Positions 22,201 to 34,328 of a DNA stretch of 64,000 bases are shown here, piece after piece. Source of the stretch: Saposhnikovia divaricata (taxonomy: Eukaryota; Streptophyta; Magnoliopsida; Apiales; Apiaceae); NCBI GenBank assembly GCA_036435485.1, contig CM071601.1, forward strand, positions 183,680,939 through 183,744,938, in the 5' to 3' direction. Position 1 is the stretch's first letter; each line of letters begins with the position of its first letter. The translations under genes and the position numbers were made by a program. Under the pieces are notes generated by a model. That model ran no database searches. It was not told the DNA's origin and saw only the letters and a list, made by a program, of their open reading frames with translations.

Positions 22201-24673
22201 CTAATCTTCCCTGGTTGAATACTGAAAAGGATAAGTAAACTTTACCAAGGGACATTGTTGTAGTATCTTTTCTATTATATTTTTAGAAGATGTCTCATCT
22301 TAGACTGATATTTATTTACTCATGGCTTTTACCAGTAGAATTGAAGCAATCATCAGCAGCATGGCTTTCATTACTAATGCAGTGTTTTGTTTTCAATATG
22401 ATGCAGTCAGTGATACTATAGTAGGTGCAACCAGCCAAATTGAAGAGCTTGATGTTCAAAGAGTGCATCATTTAACTAATCCAGCAGAAAGTGGAAATTT
22501 GCAAGAACTTGAGGCTCGAATTCAAATAAATGAAGAAAGAGCCACATCTACAGAAGGAATTCAAAGACTAGAGATAATTAAAAGCATTGTGTATGGAGGA
22601 TTAGTAGAATCGATAACAAGCCTCGGTGTTGTCTCATCTGCGGCTGGCTCTGATGCTCCCACCGGTAACTTCCCTATATTCTGTTGTGCTGTACCTACGT
22701 TTTGGATAATTTGCATGCTTTTATTCAAAGTCTCCAGTTATAATATCTGTAGTGTGAGATGTGTACAAGTGTCTATTTGTTAAGACTTAAGAGAAAGACA
22801 GTAAATTATACTTCAGTTTAGCTATAGTATGAAAAGGGTGATATTTGATTCATAACTACAAATAAAATAGACACAGAGATATGCTAACAGAAACATGATA
22901 TTACTCCCATGGTCTGTTTTGATATGTTCGGCTGGGTTGTTTCTTGGTTTTTCGGTTGGAAGGTTTATCAATATCTTGCAATGTGAAATGCTGATGATGA
23001 GCAGTTCTTACTTGAGTGAACGTATAGAAATCCAGAAAACATAACAAATTTCTCACTGAACTTGAATCGGTGAGACTGTGACTAAAGTAAAACTGTCATC
23101 TACAAATGAATTAAAACACGTAGCACAGATATATATTTATATTCATCACTTCCTCTATGACCTGTGTGCCTTTCGAGATCTATGCAAACCAAGGTTATCA
23201 CGGCGCCAAGTCGGGCCTCGACGCTCGAGTACCTTCGAGAAGACTAGTCGACAAGTCGCCCGACTAGTCATAAAAAGTCAACAAAGTGCTAATTATATAT
23301 GTATTTACTAGATTAATATATAATATAACTAAACACATCAATTCCAATTTAAATCAAAAGTAATAACAGTGTAACTATACAAGAGTATAAGTTTTGAATA
23401 TGTTAAGAAGTCAGGCTTCGAGGTTTGAGGTTCTCAGCGCCCGAGTACGAGAGTACTCGTAGTTTTGAGTAAAAGTCGTAAAAAGTTGGGCTTCGAGGTT
23501 CTCGGCGCCCGAGTACCTTCGTTTGCAGCATATGTTAAGCTGCACTCTTTTCCGAATAGCCGTCTTCGTGATAACAGTGCTGCAAACATGACAAGAAAGA
23601 ACAGTTCTTCTTGGCTTCTTTTTTACCATTGTGATTACAGGCAATAAGAACTCTGAACCGTGTTAGGACGTAGTTAAATATGAATTGCTTCAAACTTTTT
23701 TGCAGAATTAGTACTTTGTTGTTCTTATTTTTTTTAGGTCCGACAAAGTAACAATGATGTCAGGCAGAGTGTCACTTTTATGTCTTTTATTGTAGTGAAT
23801 GTTCTGGCTCTGGGCTTGGCTGCTGTTATTGGAGGACTAATTATTATTGGTCACAATGTAAGTATTGTTTTCATCCAAGTATAGCTTAATGCGGAGACTT
23901 AGTTCAGGTTCAGGCGTTATTTGATCAAAGCTTTATATCTCTATTTTCAGTATGTTAAGTAGCTAAGAAGTTTTTCTATAGCTAATTGAGTAGCTAAGAA
24001 GTTAGACGTGAAACCTTTTTTTTTTTTGCTAATGTTAGATGTGAAACTTGTTAAAAAAAAGATTTTTATGACAATATTTAATAAAGAGATGTCTGATTAT
24101 ATGTGCATGTGCTATCATAATTAGACCATGACCTTTTAAGAAAAATTAGACAGTCTTGTAATGCATGTAGTGTGAATACCTGCATATCTAACAAAAAAAA
24201 ATCTTCTACAGATTTGGGAACTGAAAAATGATAAGAAGACGGAAGCATCTGATCAGTTAGATGGGGAAGTAGACCGTTACCATGAACTACTTGGCTACAG
24301 AAAAAATTTTCTGCTTCATGCAGTCTTTGCTATCCTATCATTCCTTACATTTGGCTTAATACCTCCCATTACCTACAGCTTCTCTTTCCTAAAGAGTGAC
24401 GACAGGATCCTTAAGCTTGTGATTGTTGCAGCAGCTTCGCTGTTGGCCATCATTATACTAGCCTCTGGAAAGGCATATGTTAAGAGGCCACCAAAATCTT
24501 ATATAAAAACTGTACTGTACTATGTTATTATGGGGCTGACGGTCTCAGGCATTTCTTATGGAGCTGGTAACCTGATCAATATGTTCCTGGAGAAGTTTAG
24601 TGTATTCCAATCAAGTTTAGTCGTCACTCTGCCAGAGACTGGATTAATGAAACCAGAATGGGCATCATACTGA
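16299..24673 (+). CDS. Membrane protein of ER body-like (MEB/VIT-like), 8 exons
   Basis: Exons by homology and phase: 16299-16608, 17357-17992, 19169-19291, 20386-20988, 21319-21501, 22407-22664, 23796-23857, 24212-24673. The sum is 2637 nt, or 878 residues. The first ~680 residues are acidic, Ser/Asn-rich and probably disordered, with two Cys pairs (CPNC.SC near 220, CLSC near 304) around a basic KRKRR stretch, zinc-ribbon-like. The C-terminus has about five membrane segments (679-725, 757-783, 793-813, 822-842), resembling the VIT1/CCC1-type domain of Arabidopsis MEB1/MEB2. Those are ER-body membrane proteins linked to Fe/Mn transport; function outside Brassicales is unclear. Exons 2-6 are all phase 1-1. 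The start is the first ATG after the AG repeat. Exon 7 placement is the least certain. Whether the protein transports metal is inference. Confidence 0.85.
21734..22053. repeat. Intron-5 segment duplicated at 63681-64000
   Basis: This 320-bp piece of intron 5 of the MEB-like gene recurs at the right edge of the window with very few differences and no net length change. The match starts at TTATCATCTGG in both places and runs to the last base of the window, so the duplicated block continues beyond it. Confidence 0.93.
23190..23540. mobile_element. Possible non-autonomous element in intron 6
   Basis: A GC-rich island in an AT-rich intron. It has repeated TCTCGGCGCCCGAGTACC-like words near both ends (23200-23240, 23430-23460, 23500-23520) and a palindromic GACTAGTC...GACTAGTC stretch near 23245-23270. 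The arrangement looks like the two ends of a small transposon around an AT-rich core. I could not fix the termini or a target duplication. Confidence 0.4.
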
Positions 24674-25750
24674 TATAGTGTAATATTGCTCAGACATCCT
24701 TCTGAACAAGCTCTTTACATGCATAATTTTTGCTCATATTCCCTAGAATCTAGATTAGGATGTAGTTTTTTGTAAGAGACTAACCTTTTCTCTGATAAAT
24801 TTAAGCTTTGTAGTATTCTTCTTTAGGGTCCCTTTCGATTAGGAGGTCATATTTATAAACTCCGAGTGTGGATAGCGTTATAGTGTTGTAAGAAGACCAA
24901 GTACAGTAATTTCCTTTCTGATAATCTGTGACAACTATTATCATAGTTATCTACCACTTTAGGGAACAATGACATTGCAGTAGTTCAGTGTTGAATGTTG
25001 ATGTCTTAAAAATGCAACACCAGATATTGTAGAATGTGGTTGCTGCAGAATAGAGGTAAAAAAAATTATGCTCAGCCAAGTGCAGCATTTTCGAGTCTCG
25101 CCTCTTTATCATAACACGTTTTCGAAAAATCCATTAAAGAAATTATAATATCCTATATATAATTGATGTGAGGAGGTTTACCTCAAGGGCATATATGTTA
25201 TTTTCAAAATATTATTCGTACTTGAATTTTTAAATAATATTAGATAAAAATTAAAAGTATTATTAAATTGTACACCTTATTTCAAAAATTATGAAATATT
25301 ATTTTGGAATTTTTTACAATAAAATCAAATATTAATTATACGGACAAAAATAAATTTAATAATTTTAAAATTAGAAAAATATGAAGCATCCGTGCATCTG
25401 TGCACAAATTTAAATTTAATAATTTTCACATTTTAAAATTTAAAAATTTAACATAAAAATCATTAATAATATTTATAAGACATCCGTGCATTGAACGTAT
25501 AAAGGTTAGTATAATTAATACATCTCACTGGGTTTCCCTAGTCCAGAAGATATATCTTCTCGAGAGGTTATATCTTCTTGCGAGGTGAGCTAAGCCATAT
25601 CTTCTTCAAGGGTGGGCTATCCGAAGTAAAAAAAAAAAAAACTTGTTCGGGGATGTGCCTAAGCAATTAAGCATCATGTGCATTTAAAATAGCAACAGAA
25701 GTGGCCTTTCTTCTGGAATACTGGGACCTTACTTCATGATGAAGTTGTTA
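24674..25750. other. Intergenic spacer downstream of MEB-like gene
   Basis: The 3' flank contains the probable 3' UTR (to about 24840) and then AT-rich DNA. A short imperfect repeat of AGATATATCTTCTCGAG/GTTATATCTTCTTGCG lies near 25550-25590, and there is an A13 run near 25630. No gene is seen. Confidence 0.55.
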
Positions 25751-26159
25751 GGGCATCTCCAATAGAGATTACCAATATGATTGCTAACTTCTAACACATC
25801 ATCACATATATTACTTTTTTATTTCTTCTCTCCTCCATCTCATTGTTGGCAACTTTTATTACAAATCTACTCCAATAGTTGGCAACTTTAAAAGTTGTCA
25901 ATGTGGTCTCATACATAAATTTTTTATTATCTTATAAATACATTTAAAGTATGAGAGATATAAAAAAGGGTAAAATTAAATACATTTGTAAGGAATTGTA
26001 TGTGTTTTAACTAAATGAGGAAGTTGCCATTTTAACTAAATGAGGAAGTTGCCAACTTAATTTTGGTTGGCAACTTGTTGGCAACATTGATACTCCAATA
26101 GGTGGGCAACCAAAGGTGCCATGCCACATAGGACTTGACAATCCCTATTGGAGATGCTC
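25751..26159. mobile_element. Tourist-like MITE (PIF/Harbinger type)
   Basis: The terminal inverted repeats are GGGCATCTCCAATAGAG and the inverted GAGCATCTCCAATAGGG. The 3-bp target duplication is TTA (25748-25750 and 26160-26162). The interior repeats the TTGGCAACTT word. It is non-coding. Confidence 0.85.
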
Positions 26160-26162
26160 TTA

Positions 26163-26980
26163 GTCATGTGACTGAAACATTTATCTTCTCTAGGGGTGGG
26201 CGAATAAGCTTACGCTTGCGACAGATTAACACAGGTTGATTTCCTATATGGACAATCTTCTCTAGTTGCTTCATTGTAAGTTTTTTAGATGTGACAAATG
26301 AAATACCGACATCCAGCATACTTTCAAGAACAATGTTATGATCATAAATACTTAGGAGATGTGAAGATTCTACATAACCAACTAGAAATATGCTTTTGTA
26401 ATAATTCCCTACTCATAATGACTAGCCAAATTTGTGTAAAACAAATGTAATCTATATCCCAGAAATGCTGCACAGGGTTTGGCTGGGTAATATTCCCATT
26501 TATAAGTGGCAGATTTAACACCAGATTGATAAAACACAAATGCAAGTAAACTTCAAGAAGATAGGTAGACTGAAGACAGTGAACTTGGCTTTTATTATAG
26601 GACCTGAACAATTGCACACAGAAGAGATTATTACATTTGCATGTTCAAAACAGATACCAACTTCTGAGATTTTAAATTTTAATGCATAAGCATAACAAAT
26701 GTATTGCTCACTAATAGTTTCACAAGAGAATAATTGGTACAATCACTACCAACTATGAGAAAACTCTGTTTTTCTGAAGTTTAACAAAACTCTGTTTCAC
26801 GGTATCCAAGATCACCCTCGCCAATATCAGTAGCAATGCATGGCATATATAGGAGTGACATAGGTAGGGATTTGCTTTTGGAAAAAGCGAGTGTAACATC
26901 CATTCATCATTGCCCTAAGACCCAAACTATAAAAATGGTCTCCCAACCACAAATCCTCTTAGTCAATCTCACATGAAATT
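26163..26980. other. Spacer downstream of the TMEM120-like gene
   Basis: This includes the probable 3' UTR of the minus-strand gene ending at 26981. The short minus-strand ORFs at 26342-26742 have no recognisable domains and are not supported as genes. Confidence 0.5.
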
Positions 26981-29900
26981 TTACTTGCTTTTACCTTTCT
27001 TCATCTTCGCCTTGAACCGAGATTTTACCAAGAGAGTCTGCACTGTGTTGACAAAATTTCCGGCGGCCATAACTATCAGAAGTATACCACACGTAACTAC
27101 CTATCAAGAGAAAAATGTTGATTCATCTAAGTGTTTGATACAGGAGGAAGTAAGAAACAAAGACTAAACCAAAAAATTAAAGGTTTAGATGATCAAATTT
27201 ATCTTAAAGATTTTTACTTAATGGCTGCATATAGTTCTCACCTGCCACTCAGAAACAACACCAACTACTGCAGTTTTAAGCAGCAATACTCCAACGTATG
27301 CTTCAAAACCCTAAAACAAAGAGCCAACAAAAATTTTCCCTTCATTAGCATTATAGGTTAATAAATACAATCTTGAATCTTGAATGGTTGTGCATATCAC
27401 TAAGAGAGTATAATGCATCCCTCTGTCAAAAGAAGTGCTATTGTTTAAAGAATCAGAAGGGTAACTAAAACTTACTTTGAGGACATGACAACAATTTTCA
27501 TGTGGCATTCAAATATACAGGGTTCCTTAGCAGTTGTCAAGTTGTGCAATACATTCTGTCAGCAATGCAATTTTTATATTGACATATACCCTGACAAGAT
27601 GGTGTGAATTCCCTCTACTAAAGAAACAACTTAAAGTTTATCGTCTTGACTGGTGTAGACTCTACACATTAGAGAAATTACAGACACACTTTCGATATAA
27701 TAATTGTTTATCCTACAGTAAGGAGTTGGGTTCTTCACAACCACTACATCATTAGCTATTTAACTGGAACATTTAAATCTCTTTTGCATTATATTCACTT
27801 CACCAACTTCTAAAGAATGTAATGCGGGCAGTTTTCAAAGGAGTATGTTTGAAGTTAAAAAAAAAATATCAAACATATAATATTACTGTATCAACTTACA
27901 TACCAATTTGTTTAAGATAAACAGATAAGAAACCCATTGCTTGTAATGTATACAAGCAATATGAAGAATGGGTAAGAAAAAATTACTAAACTGAGGTGGC
28001 ATGTACTGTTGAACGTTTATTATGAAGATCATGAAAACGGCACTTCGGGAATATTTTCAAAATGGCTACTCAGATGAGAAATATATAAAGCAGTAGACCT
28101 GTGAGCAAGTCATGATCAGCTCATGTTTAATTCAAAGTTTTTTATTGGTCTTGACACTCGATGACATCTTGTTAGCTAATGTTTATGGTTGCGTTGGCAG
28201 TAATAATGGTAAGGCAATAAGGAATGAGAATCCTTGTGGATGTATCATAGTGCTCTTTCTGCAGTAAAAGGTAGTTCTTAAAATAGTTTTAGTGAAAAGA
28301 TGGTCTTCCATCTTTCCTGCCAAGCAAAGGAACAATTTCTATGACAATTTAATTTATTAAGGCCTCATTTGTTAACAACTGAACATGATGGCATGGACTG
28401 AATGAGACTAGTTTGAATGGTTAAGACCGTTTGTTTGGCACTTATACTTTCTGGACGACCCAAATTTTATCTGGACGACTGGGCTAGAAAATTCTGGCTG
28501 AACCGTTCCTGAAAACAAGTTGCAATCAAATCTCTTCCAATTGTCTTTTTCCACTAATATAAATTTCTTTAGAATGTCATCTTTATTAAATTTAGTCAAT
28601 ACATAGAGATTTCAAATATTTATAATCACCTTTTATAGTTTCTTGCATACGTTATTTTTAAAATTCTTAAAGTTATAATTATTTTTTTTTCTAAATTATA
28701 ATTATGTTTATTAATTTACTTTTCGTATTTTTTAGAGTAAAATTTAACTTTTCTTAAAAAATTTAAAAAAAAATAAACAAATACATCTTTTTACTTTTAT
28801 TACACTATATTTCGATTGCATAAACTATATAATTCATTTTTTATGTACATATTAGTTTTGTGATCATATTTTAATCATTCAGATTTATCAAACAATTTAT
28901 TGAAGATTTATTCTAATGGTTCAGATTTTAACTGATCCAGAATTTTAACCATTCAGAAAATACGGTTCAGATTTAACAAATGACCCCTAAGCTACCCATC
29001 CTAATTCATAACAATACCAATAATCAAAATTCCATATACTAACAATTTCTCAATGGCATACATTAATAGATGCAAAGAAACTTCTTTTTATATGAAATTG
29101 TACTAAAATTAATGAACCACAATACAAAAAGAAATGAAGTAGACTAATTATAGAATTAGATGTCACACACATGAAACACTAGGTAACTATAAAATTCCAT
29201 GCACAGTGTTGTAACATATATAAATTATTTTATTCATCTCAACAGAAATTTAACATCCCTTGAGCAAAATTTTAGTCATCATCAAGAAAACTTGTATTCA
29301 TCATGAATCAAAAAATTGTGCAGTTTTGAGTTACCTGCAACGTGAAGAGTATAGGGCACAACAACCATAACTGGCCATCTACTCCAGCAGTTTCTCCCCA
29401 CACAACATCCATCCTTTTAGCCTACCATTTTTTAAATCAAGTAAATAAGATAATTTGTCAACTGCAGGAAAAAGATGCTTTCAAGTGGGGAGGGGGGATT
29501 ATAGGCATTGACAACCTACAGCTATGTAATTAACTAGTGATGACTGATGAGGCAATTACTTTACCTTGCCAAGCGCAATACGAGTGTAGAGTCTCTGTCT
29601 TTGGTATCTATTTTGCAGAAGCATTGCAATTCCTTGCATTATTGCCCATTTCAAAAACAGTTGTACACCTTTCTGCAGAAAAGACTTGGTTATAGTTATA
29701 AACAACAGTGCAAAGGTCGAATTGTTAATAAAGTCGTTCTTGCCTGCTTCTGCTCACAATCAGGCTGTCGTCCTATCTCCCAAGTCAGACTGATGAGTGC
29801 CATAACTATTGCAAAGTAGTGATGATATATCCACCTGCAGATGCATATCTGTGATGTCACATTCATGGTTGTAGCTATAAGACATAAAATATTATATGTA

Positions 29901-32018
29901 AATAATATAAAGAACCCAAGGAGTGTTGGAGCGGTGGCAAAGTTCTTCCTAAAAGATGTCTACAGTTCGATTCTCACTTACCCCATATTTAAAAAATACA
30001 TCAACTATCGAACATTTAGAATAATAATATATCGGGAAAAGAGTTTCAAAGGTCACAACAGAAAACTCCTCTATATAGATGAGGATACGAAAGTCAACAC
30101 CATAAAATGGTGCTTTACTTTTCACAATGATAAAAAGAGTTGCTTGGGATTGCAAGGAAATGTGCCTGCCAGAAGGTATAACATGTATTCACTTTCTTAT
30201 TCAAAAACTCAAACTGTCTGCTTCTTTTTTAAGAGAATAAAGATGTCATCACCATGCAAGATGGACTTAATGATTGGAATGAAATTTCTAGCTTAATTAC
30301 CATGGACGGATATCACTTCCATTTAATCTCAAAATATTCTCTCGCAAGGCCAAACCTGTATATAGATATAGTAACCAAGACTGAAACAAACATGTTAGTA
30401 TGCTTCGGTATACCAAAAAATATTAATTTAGGTGATTTAGTTAATACTATTGTAAATTTTTACACACAAGTACCTGGTAAAGTTGCACCGGCAATGCAGG
30501 TAAACATCCACCCCAAATCCATGACCTTAAGCAAAGTAGTAATGTTGGGAAAACGAGAAATAACAATGCAGTTCTATCCTGTCGGTGACAGACAATTAAA
30601 GAATCAATAGTCAAATATTAATTTGACAACCATATGGAGTAAATCTACAGTTAAGAAACTGCAACTTTCATAGCGAGGTTGTGTTTTAAGAAATTCATAG
30701 ATTTGTACTCAAAACTTTTATCTGAGCCAAGATTGAATTCATTCCCAATTTAGTCATGCATACACTACGTAGCACACTTAAAAAGGAAGAAACAAGCATA
30801 CAGCCAGGATACATAATAGAGATTTGATACTTGAAAATACAAATCAGCAATAGTAATCCAGTGGTTCCACCTACCCAGCTATCTCAATTGTCATCTCAAA
30901 CAAGCTTTGCATAGAAATAATGTCTTGGACATTCAGATTTAATTGATTAATAAGAAACCTAAACCTCTCACCTACACGTAATACAGCCATCAAGCAAGTG
31001 TGATGCAGAAAGCTATCATGTGGGCACAAGTTCTAAGGAATTATTATCATGAAAAACCACAAAATCATTATCACCCTGACAGTACATTTATTTCGAACCA
31101 CTAAACACAATTTCCAGTTTAAAAGAAATTGTTCCACGCCCACTATTTAGTCCTATTATAACTGTATACTCTAAATTCTTTCTTAGAGATAAGGAACTTT
31201 AAAAAACATAACAATTATTAAAAATTTGTAGATATTCTCACATCTATTAAACTTTCGAACTTCCACTTGCAATTAATTTAATTAAATTATGTGCACAAAG
31301 CATTGAGCATTTCAAGTCATTCTTAGTACTCAACTGTATAATAAAAACAACAAAAATAAATTTAATCACAAATAGCACTTAAATCATACTCTAAAAGTGT
31401 TGTATTCCTCCTTCACTTTCAGTTGAACATCTTTCCGAGTAGCACGAACATTAATCGGACCGATAAACATCCTTAAAAAGCTTCCTACATACAATCACCA
31501 CATCGAAACTCATCAATTCATTCAAAACCTAAAAATCTCGCAACTACACTCAGACACAACGAAACCTAACATCACACACACCTTGCGATTTACTCGGAAG
31601 AAACGAAGCCGCATCGCCTTCAGTCAGTACATACCTAGCTCTCCGCAACTCCTCCTCCAACTAAATCAATCAAATAATAACAATAACAATCAAATTTAAA
31701 CTCAAACTTTAAACAAACACATACACGAATTAAATTAAAAAAGCATAATAATGTGCATGTAAGTATAACAATCGTTACTTTTTCGGCATCTTTAGGAACT
31801 AAATTGCCGCGTTTAACAGAAGAAGCGATAGAAACACGGAGATTTTTTATATTAGAATCGAGCGTTAGGGCTCGTTGACGGAGCGTAGCTTCCTCCGACG
31901 AGGAACGAGAGATTAACGACGCCGACGATTCCTGTAACTCTTTAGCGAGCTCGGAGATTCTAGAAACTTCTTCCACTACGTTTTTTTGTGGATTCTCGCC
32001 GCCGGTAGACTCCGCCAT
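26981..32018 (-). CDS. TMEM120-like (TMPIT family) membrane protein, 10 exons
   Basis: Exons on the minus strand in order: 31779-32018, 31582-31660, 31390-31484, 30474-30578, 30301-30380, 29744-29834, 29565-29672, 29335-29421, 27242-27310, 26981-27100. They sum to 1074 nt, or 357 residues, and every junction keeps phase. Residues ~10-95 form a helical, probably coiled-coil head. Membrane segments follow from ~140, with the family motifs NVRATRKDVQ, LALRENILR.NGSDIRPWW, WIYHHY, NRYQRQRLYTR, MDVVWGET.GVDGQLWLL and FVNTVQTL. Animal TMEM120A/B are nuclear-envelope/ER proteins with an ELOVL-like fold that binds CoA; the plant role is not established. The intron after exon 6 has a GC donor (29743-29742). 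The gene looks intact. Confidence 0.9.
28361..28987. mobile_element. MITE in intron 8 of the TMEM120-like gene
   Basis: The ends are GGCCTCATTTGTTAAC and the inverted GGGGTCATTTGTTAAA. The TAA flanks (28358-28360 and 28988-28990) fit a PIF/Harbinger-type target. The interior has further inverted words (CAGATTTAA, TTCTGAA). It is AT-rich and non-coding. Confidence 0.65.
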
Positions 32019-32525
32019 GTCGGAGACAGATCGATTTGAATCGGAATTGTTTTGTTTTTTAACTGTTTTCGATGTGTGTGTGTGGGTGTGTGTTTTTGTG
32101 CGGGTTTTGGAATAAAATAGATACAGGATGATGTGTGTATCGAAGTGTAAATATGTCAAGTGAGATGAGGATGGGGAAAAAGAAAAGGGATGTTAATTAG
32201 CCAAATTGGGGATTCTAATCTTTATTTAGTAAAAGTAATTAAATATTAAGTGGGGGATAATTCATTAAACAAATAAATAGTATAAGTATTTAAAAGTAGG
32301 GTTTGTGTGTGTCAAGGGTACATGCTAATGAGTTGAAAAATTTTGATTGGTAAAGATTTTTGTGCATAAGAGAGTTCACCATTATTAATGAAATTTTTAC
32401 CAATTAAAATTTGATAATTAAACGAGTACGAATTATTTGTATGTGTCCTTGTGCACATACCAGAAAAACTGTTGAAGTATGCCCACATCTAACGAAACTG
32501 TAAGCTCCCATTTGCCACTAATTAA

Positions 32526-32743
32526 GAGCCTGTTTGCCTCACCTTATTTTACGGACTTATGGACTTATTTTCGGGTAAAAATTTTATATTTTGAATTTAT
32601 TTTTTTATACAAGTATTTAATGTATGTTTGAGATTCAATAAGTTGCAAAAATAAGTTGGAAAATAAGTTGGAAAGTTAGGAATCTCTAACTTTGTCTTAA
32701 AATAAGTTGACTTATTCTGAAAAAAAGTTCCCCAAACACCCCC
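32526..32743. mobile_element. Short MITE upstream of the TMEM120-like gene
   Basis: The imperfect ends are GAGCCTGTTTGCCTCAC and the inverted GGGGGTGTTTGGGGAAC, flanked by TAA (32523-32525 and 32744-32746). It lies about 500 bp upstream of the TMEM120-like start codon, in the likely promoter region. Confidence 0.6.
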
Positions 32744-32746
32744 TAA

Positions 32747-33582
32747 ATTAGTCTATTTCTTGGTTCAGGAAAAAAAATTAGTATTTCTTGGTTAAGACCA
32801 AATGGACCCTAATGTTTGTCGGCTTTTTGTACAACTTGTGGAGTGAGGGACAATATTAAATTAAATTTTCAAAAAAAGAAAGAGTTTAATATTTAATTAG
32901 AATTTGGGGTTAAAATCAATCATGTCAGAATTTGGTAAAATTTTCTTAATTTGAATTGTTTAAATATTTGGTACTTGAAGATAAAATACACATTTTTTTG
33001 TAAGTGTATCTGATGCATGAGGTGTTGGTAGACACATTCGTTACAAGTAGAGGAAACAAGGGTACAATACAATCATAGACTCCACAATTTGACAGTCCAA
33101 CATCGACCTACCAAATATGTGGTGGACGGTTAAACATAAAAGCACACAAAAGGTGACTAGAAATAGGCATTGCACGATTGGATCTTGTGCATCTTTTTAG
33201 CTAACTACGGCCAACAACATTCATCCCACTTGTACTGTGCATGTATGTATGTACTCACATTTACAATCACTGTTCTGCGGAAAATTTTTGCGGATCTAGT
33301 GTTCCGTGAAAAATTTACATGGATAAATAATATTCCACAAAAAAAATTACGTGAAATGGACGATTTTTTTTTTTTAAATCCTGATCGTTGAATCGTTGAT
33401 CCAACGATTAAGAAACCGATTGTTGAATAAATCGTTCCTGACAATTCAGGGACCTGGATCCATCTCTAATAAGTAACTTTGAAATTTAAAATTACTTATA
33501 GCATTAATATTCGACTATATGTGCAATAAGTAAGAGTGAGTTAAAAGTTTAATTTAAGAATCAAATTGCTTGTCCCATTGAA
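32747..33582. other. Spacer between TMEM120-like gene and ALMT remnant
   Basis: AT-rich intergenic DNA. A set of inverted CGATTGTTGAATCGTTGATC-like words lies near 33383-33435. The ORFs at 33170-33444 are short and unsupported. Confidence 0.5.
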
Positions 33583-33747
33583 CTACTCAACATGTACTGT
33601 TACGTTTGATAATGGTTCCGTAAATTTTGCTTTCTCACTAAGCTCTTCAAATGAGTTAACAAGGTCTTGAAGCCTCGCAACAAACTCCATCAATAAAGAA
33701 GTAAAGGTAGCCAATGACAATGCACTTGCACTGTCATATGTCCTTTC

Positions 33748-33915
33748 TGTCAACAATGGCTGCACCGTCCATAGAATTTCAGCACCGTTGTATTGACTCT
33801 TTGTATCATTTCTCCTATATATAGGATCCTTTAGATTGTAATAAAACATAACAAATATATACAATATTTCTTCTCCTGTCAATACTCTCTCTCTGTATGC
33901 TATCATATTTTAACA
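33748..33915 (+). repeat. 5' LTR of the copia element
   Basis: 168 bp, starting TGTCAACAATGG and ending ATTTTAACA, with a TATATATAGG box near 33819. By eye it differs from the matching part of the 3' LTR at about five positions. Confidence 0.93.
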
Positions 33916-34328
33916 TGGTATCAGAGCATGTTCTATCCTAGGGAAACACATTTCAGAAGAAGAACAAACTGTCAAGCCCAGAAGGAGGTGAAATTTTTGA
34001 GTTTTTTGAAGGTGGTCGAAACTCAGTTTTGAGCATACCATTAGATTGGCCTCACTGATACGAGTCCAGAGGTATCTTCCGAATTCAAAACTGACGTCAG
34101 ACGAAGCCGTACGAGCTGCCGGAAGTTTTCAACGAAGAAGATGATGAATAGTGACTGAAGACACTGTGCATACATACGACACTGTGCATGCATACGGTAC
34201 TGTTCATACTTACGGTACTGTTCATATAGTACTGTTCATACATACGGTACTGTTCATGCAGTACTGTTCATACGAGACGAAGAACTTTTCATCGCCGGAG
34301 ACGAAGGCACTATTCACTAAATTACACA

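Noticed and set aside
29841..30296. A 151-residue plus-strand ORF
   Set aside because: It lies mostly in intron 5 of the TMEM120-like gene, with no domain and AT-rich composition.
30254..30610. A 118-residue plus-strand ORF
   Set aside because: It is the antisense shadow of TMEM120-like exons 4 and 5 (30474-30578 and 30301-30380), whose splice sites and family motifs are clear on the minus strand.
29834..31390. First impression that the TMEM120-like gene lacks its first membrane exons
   Set aside because: Reading the minus strand again showed both missing exons with correct phase and splice sites, so the gene is complete.
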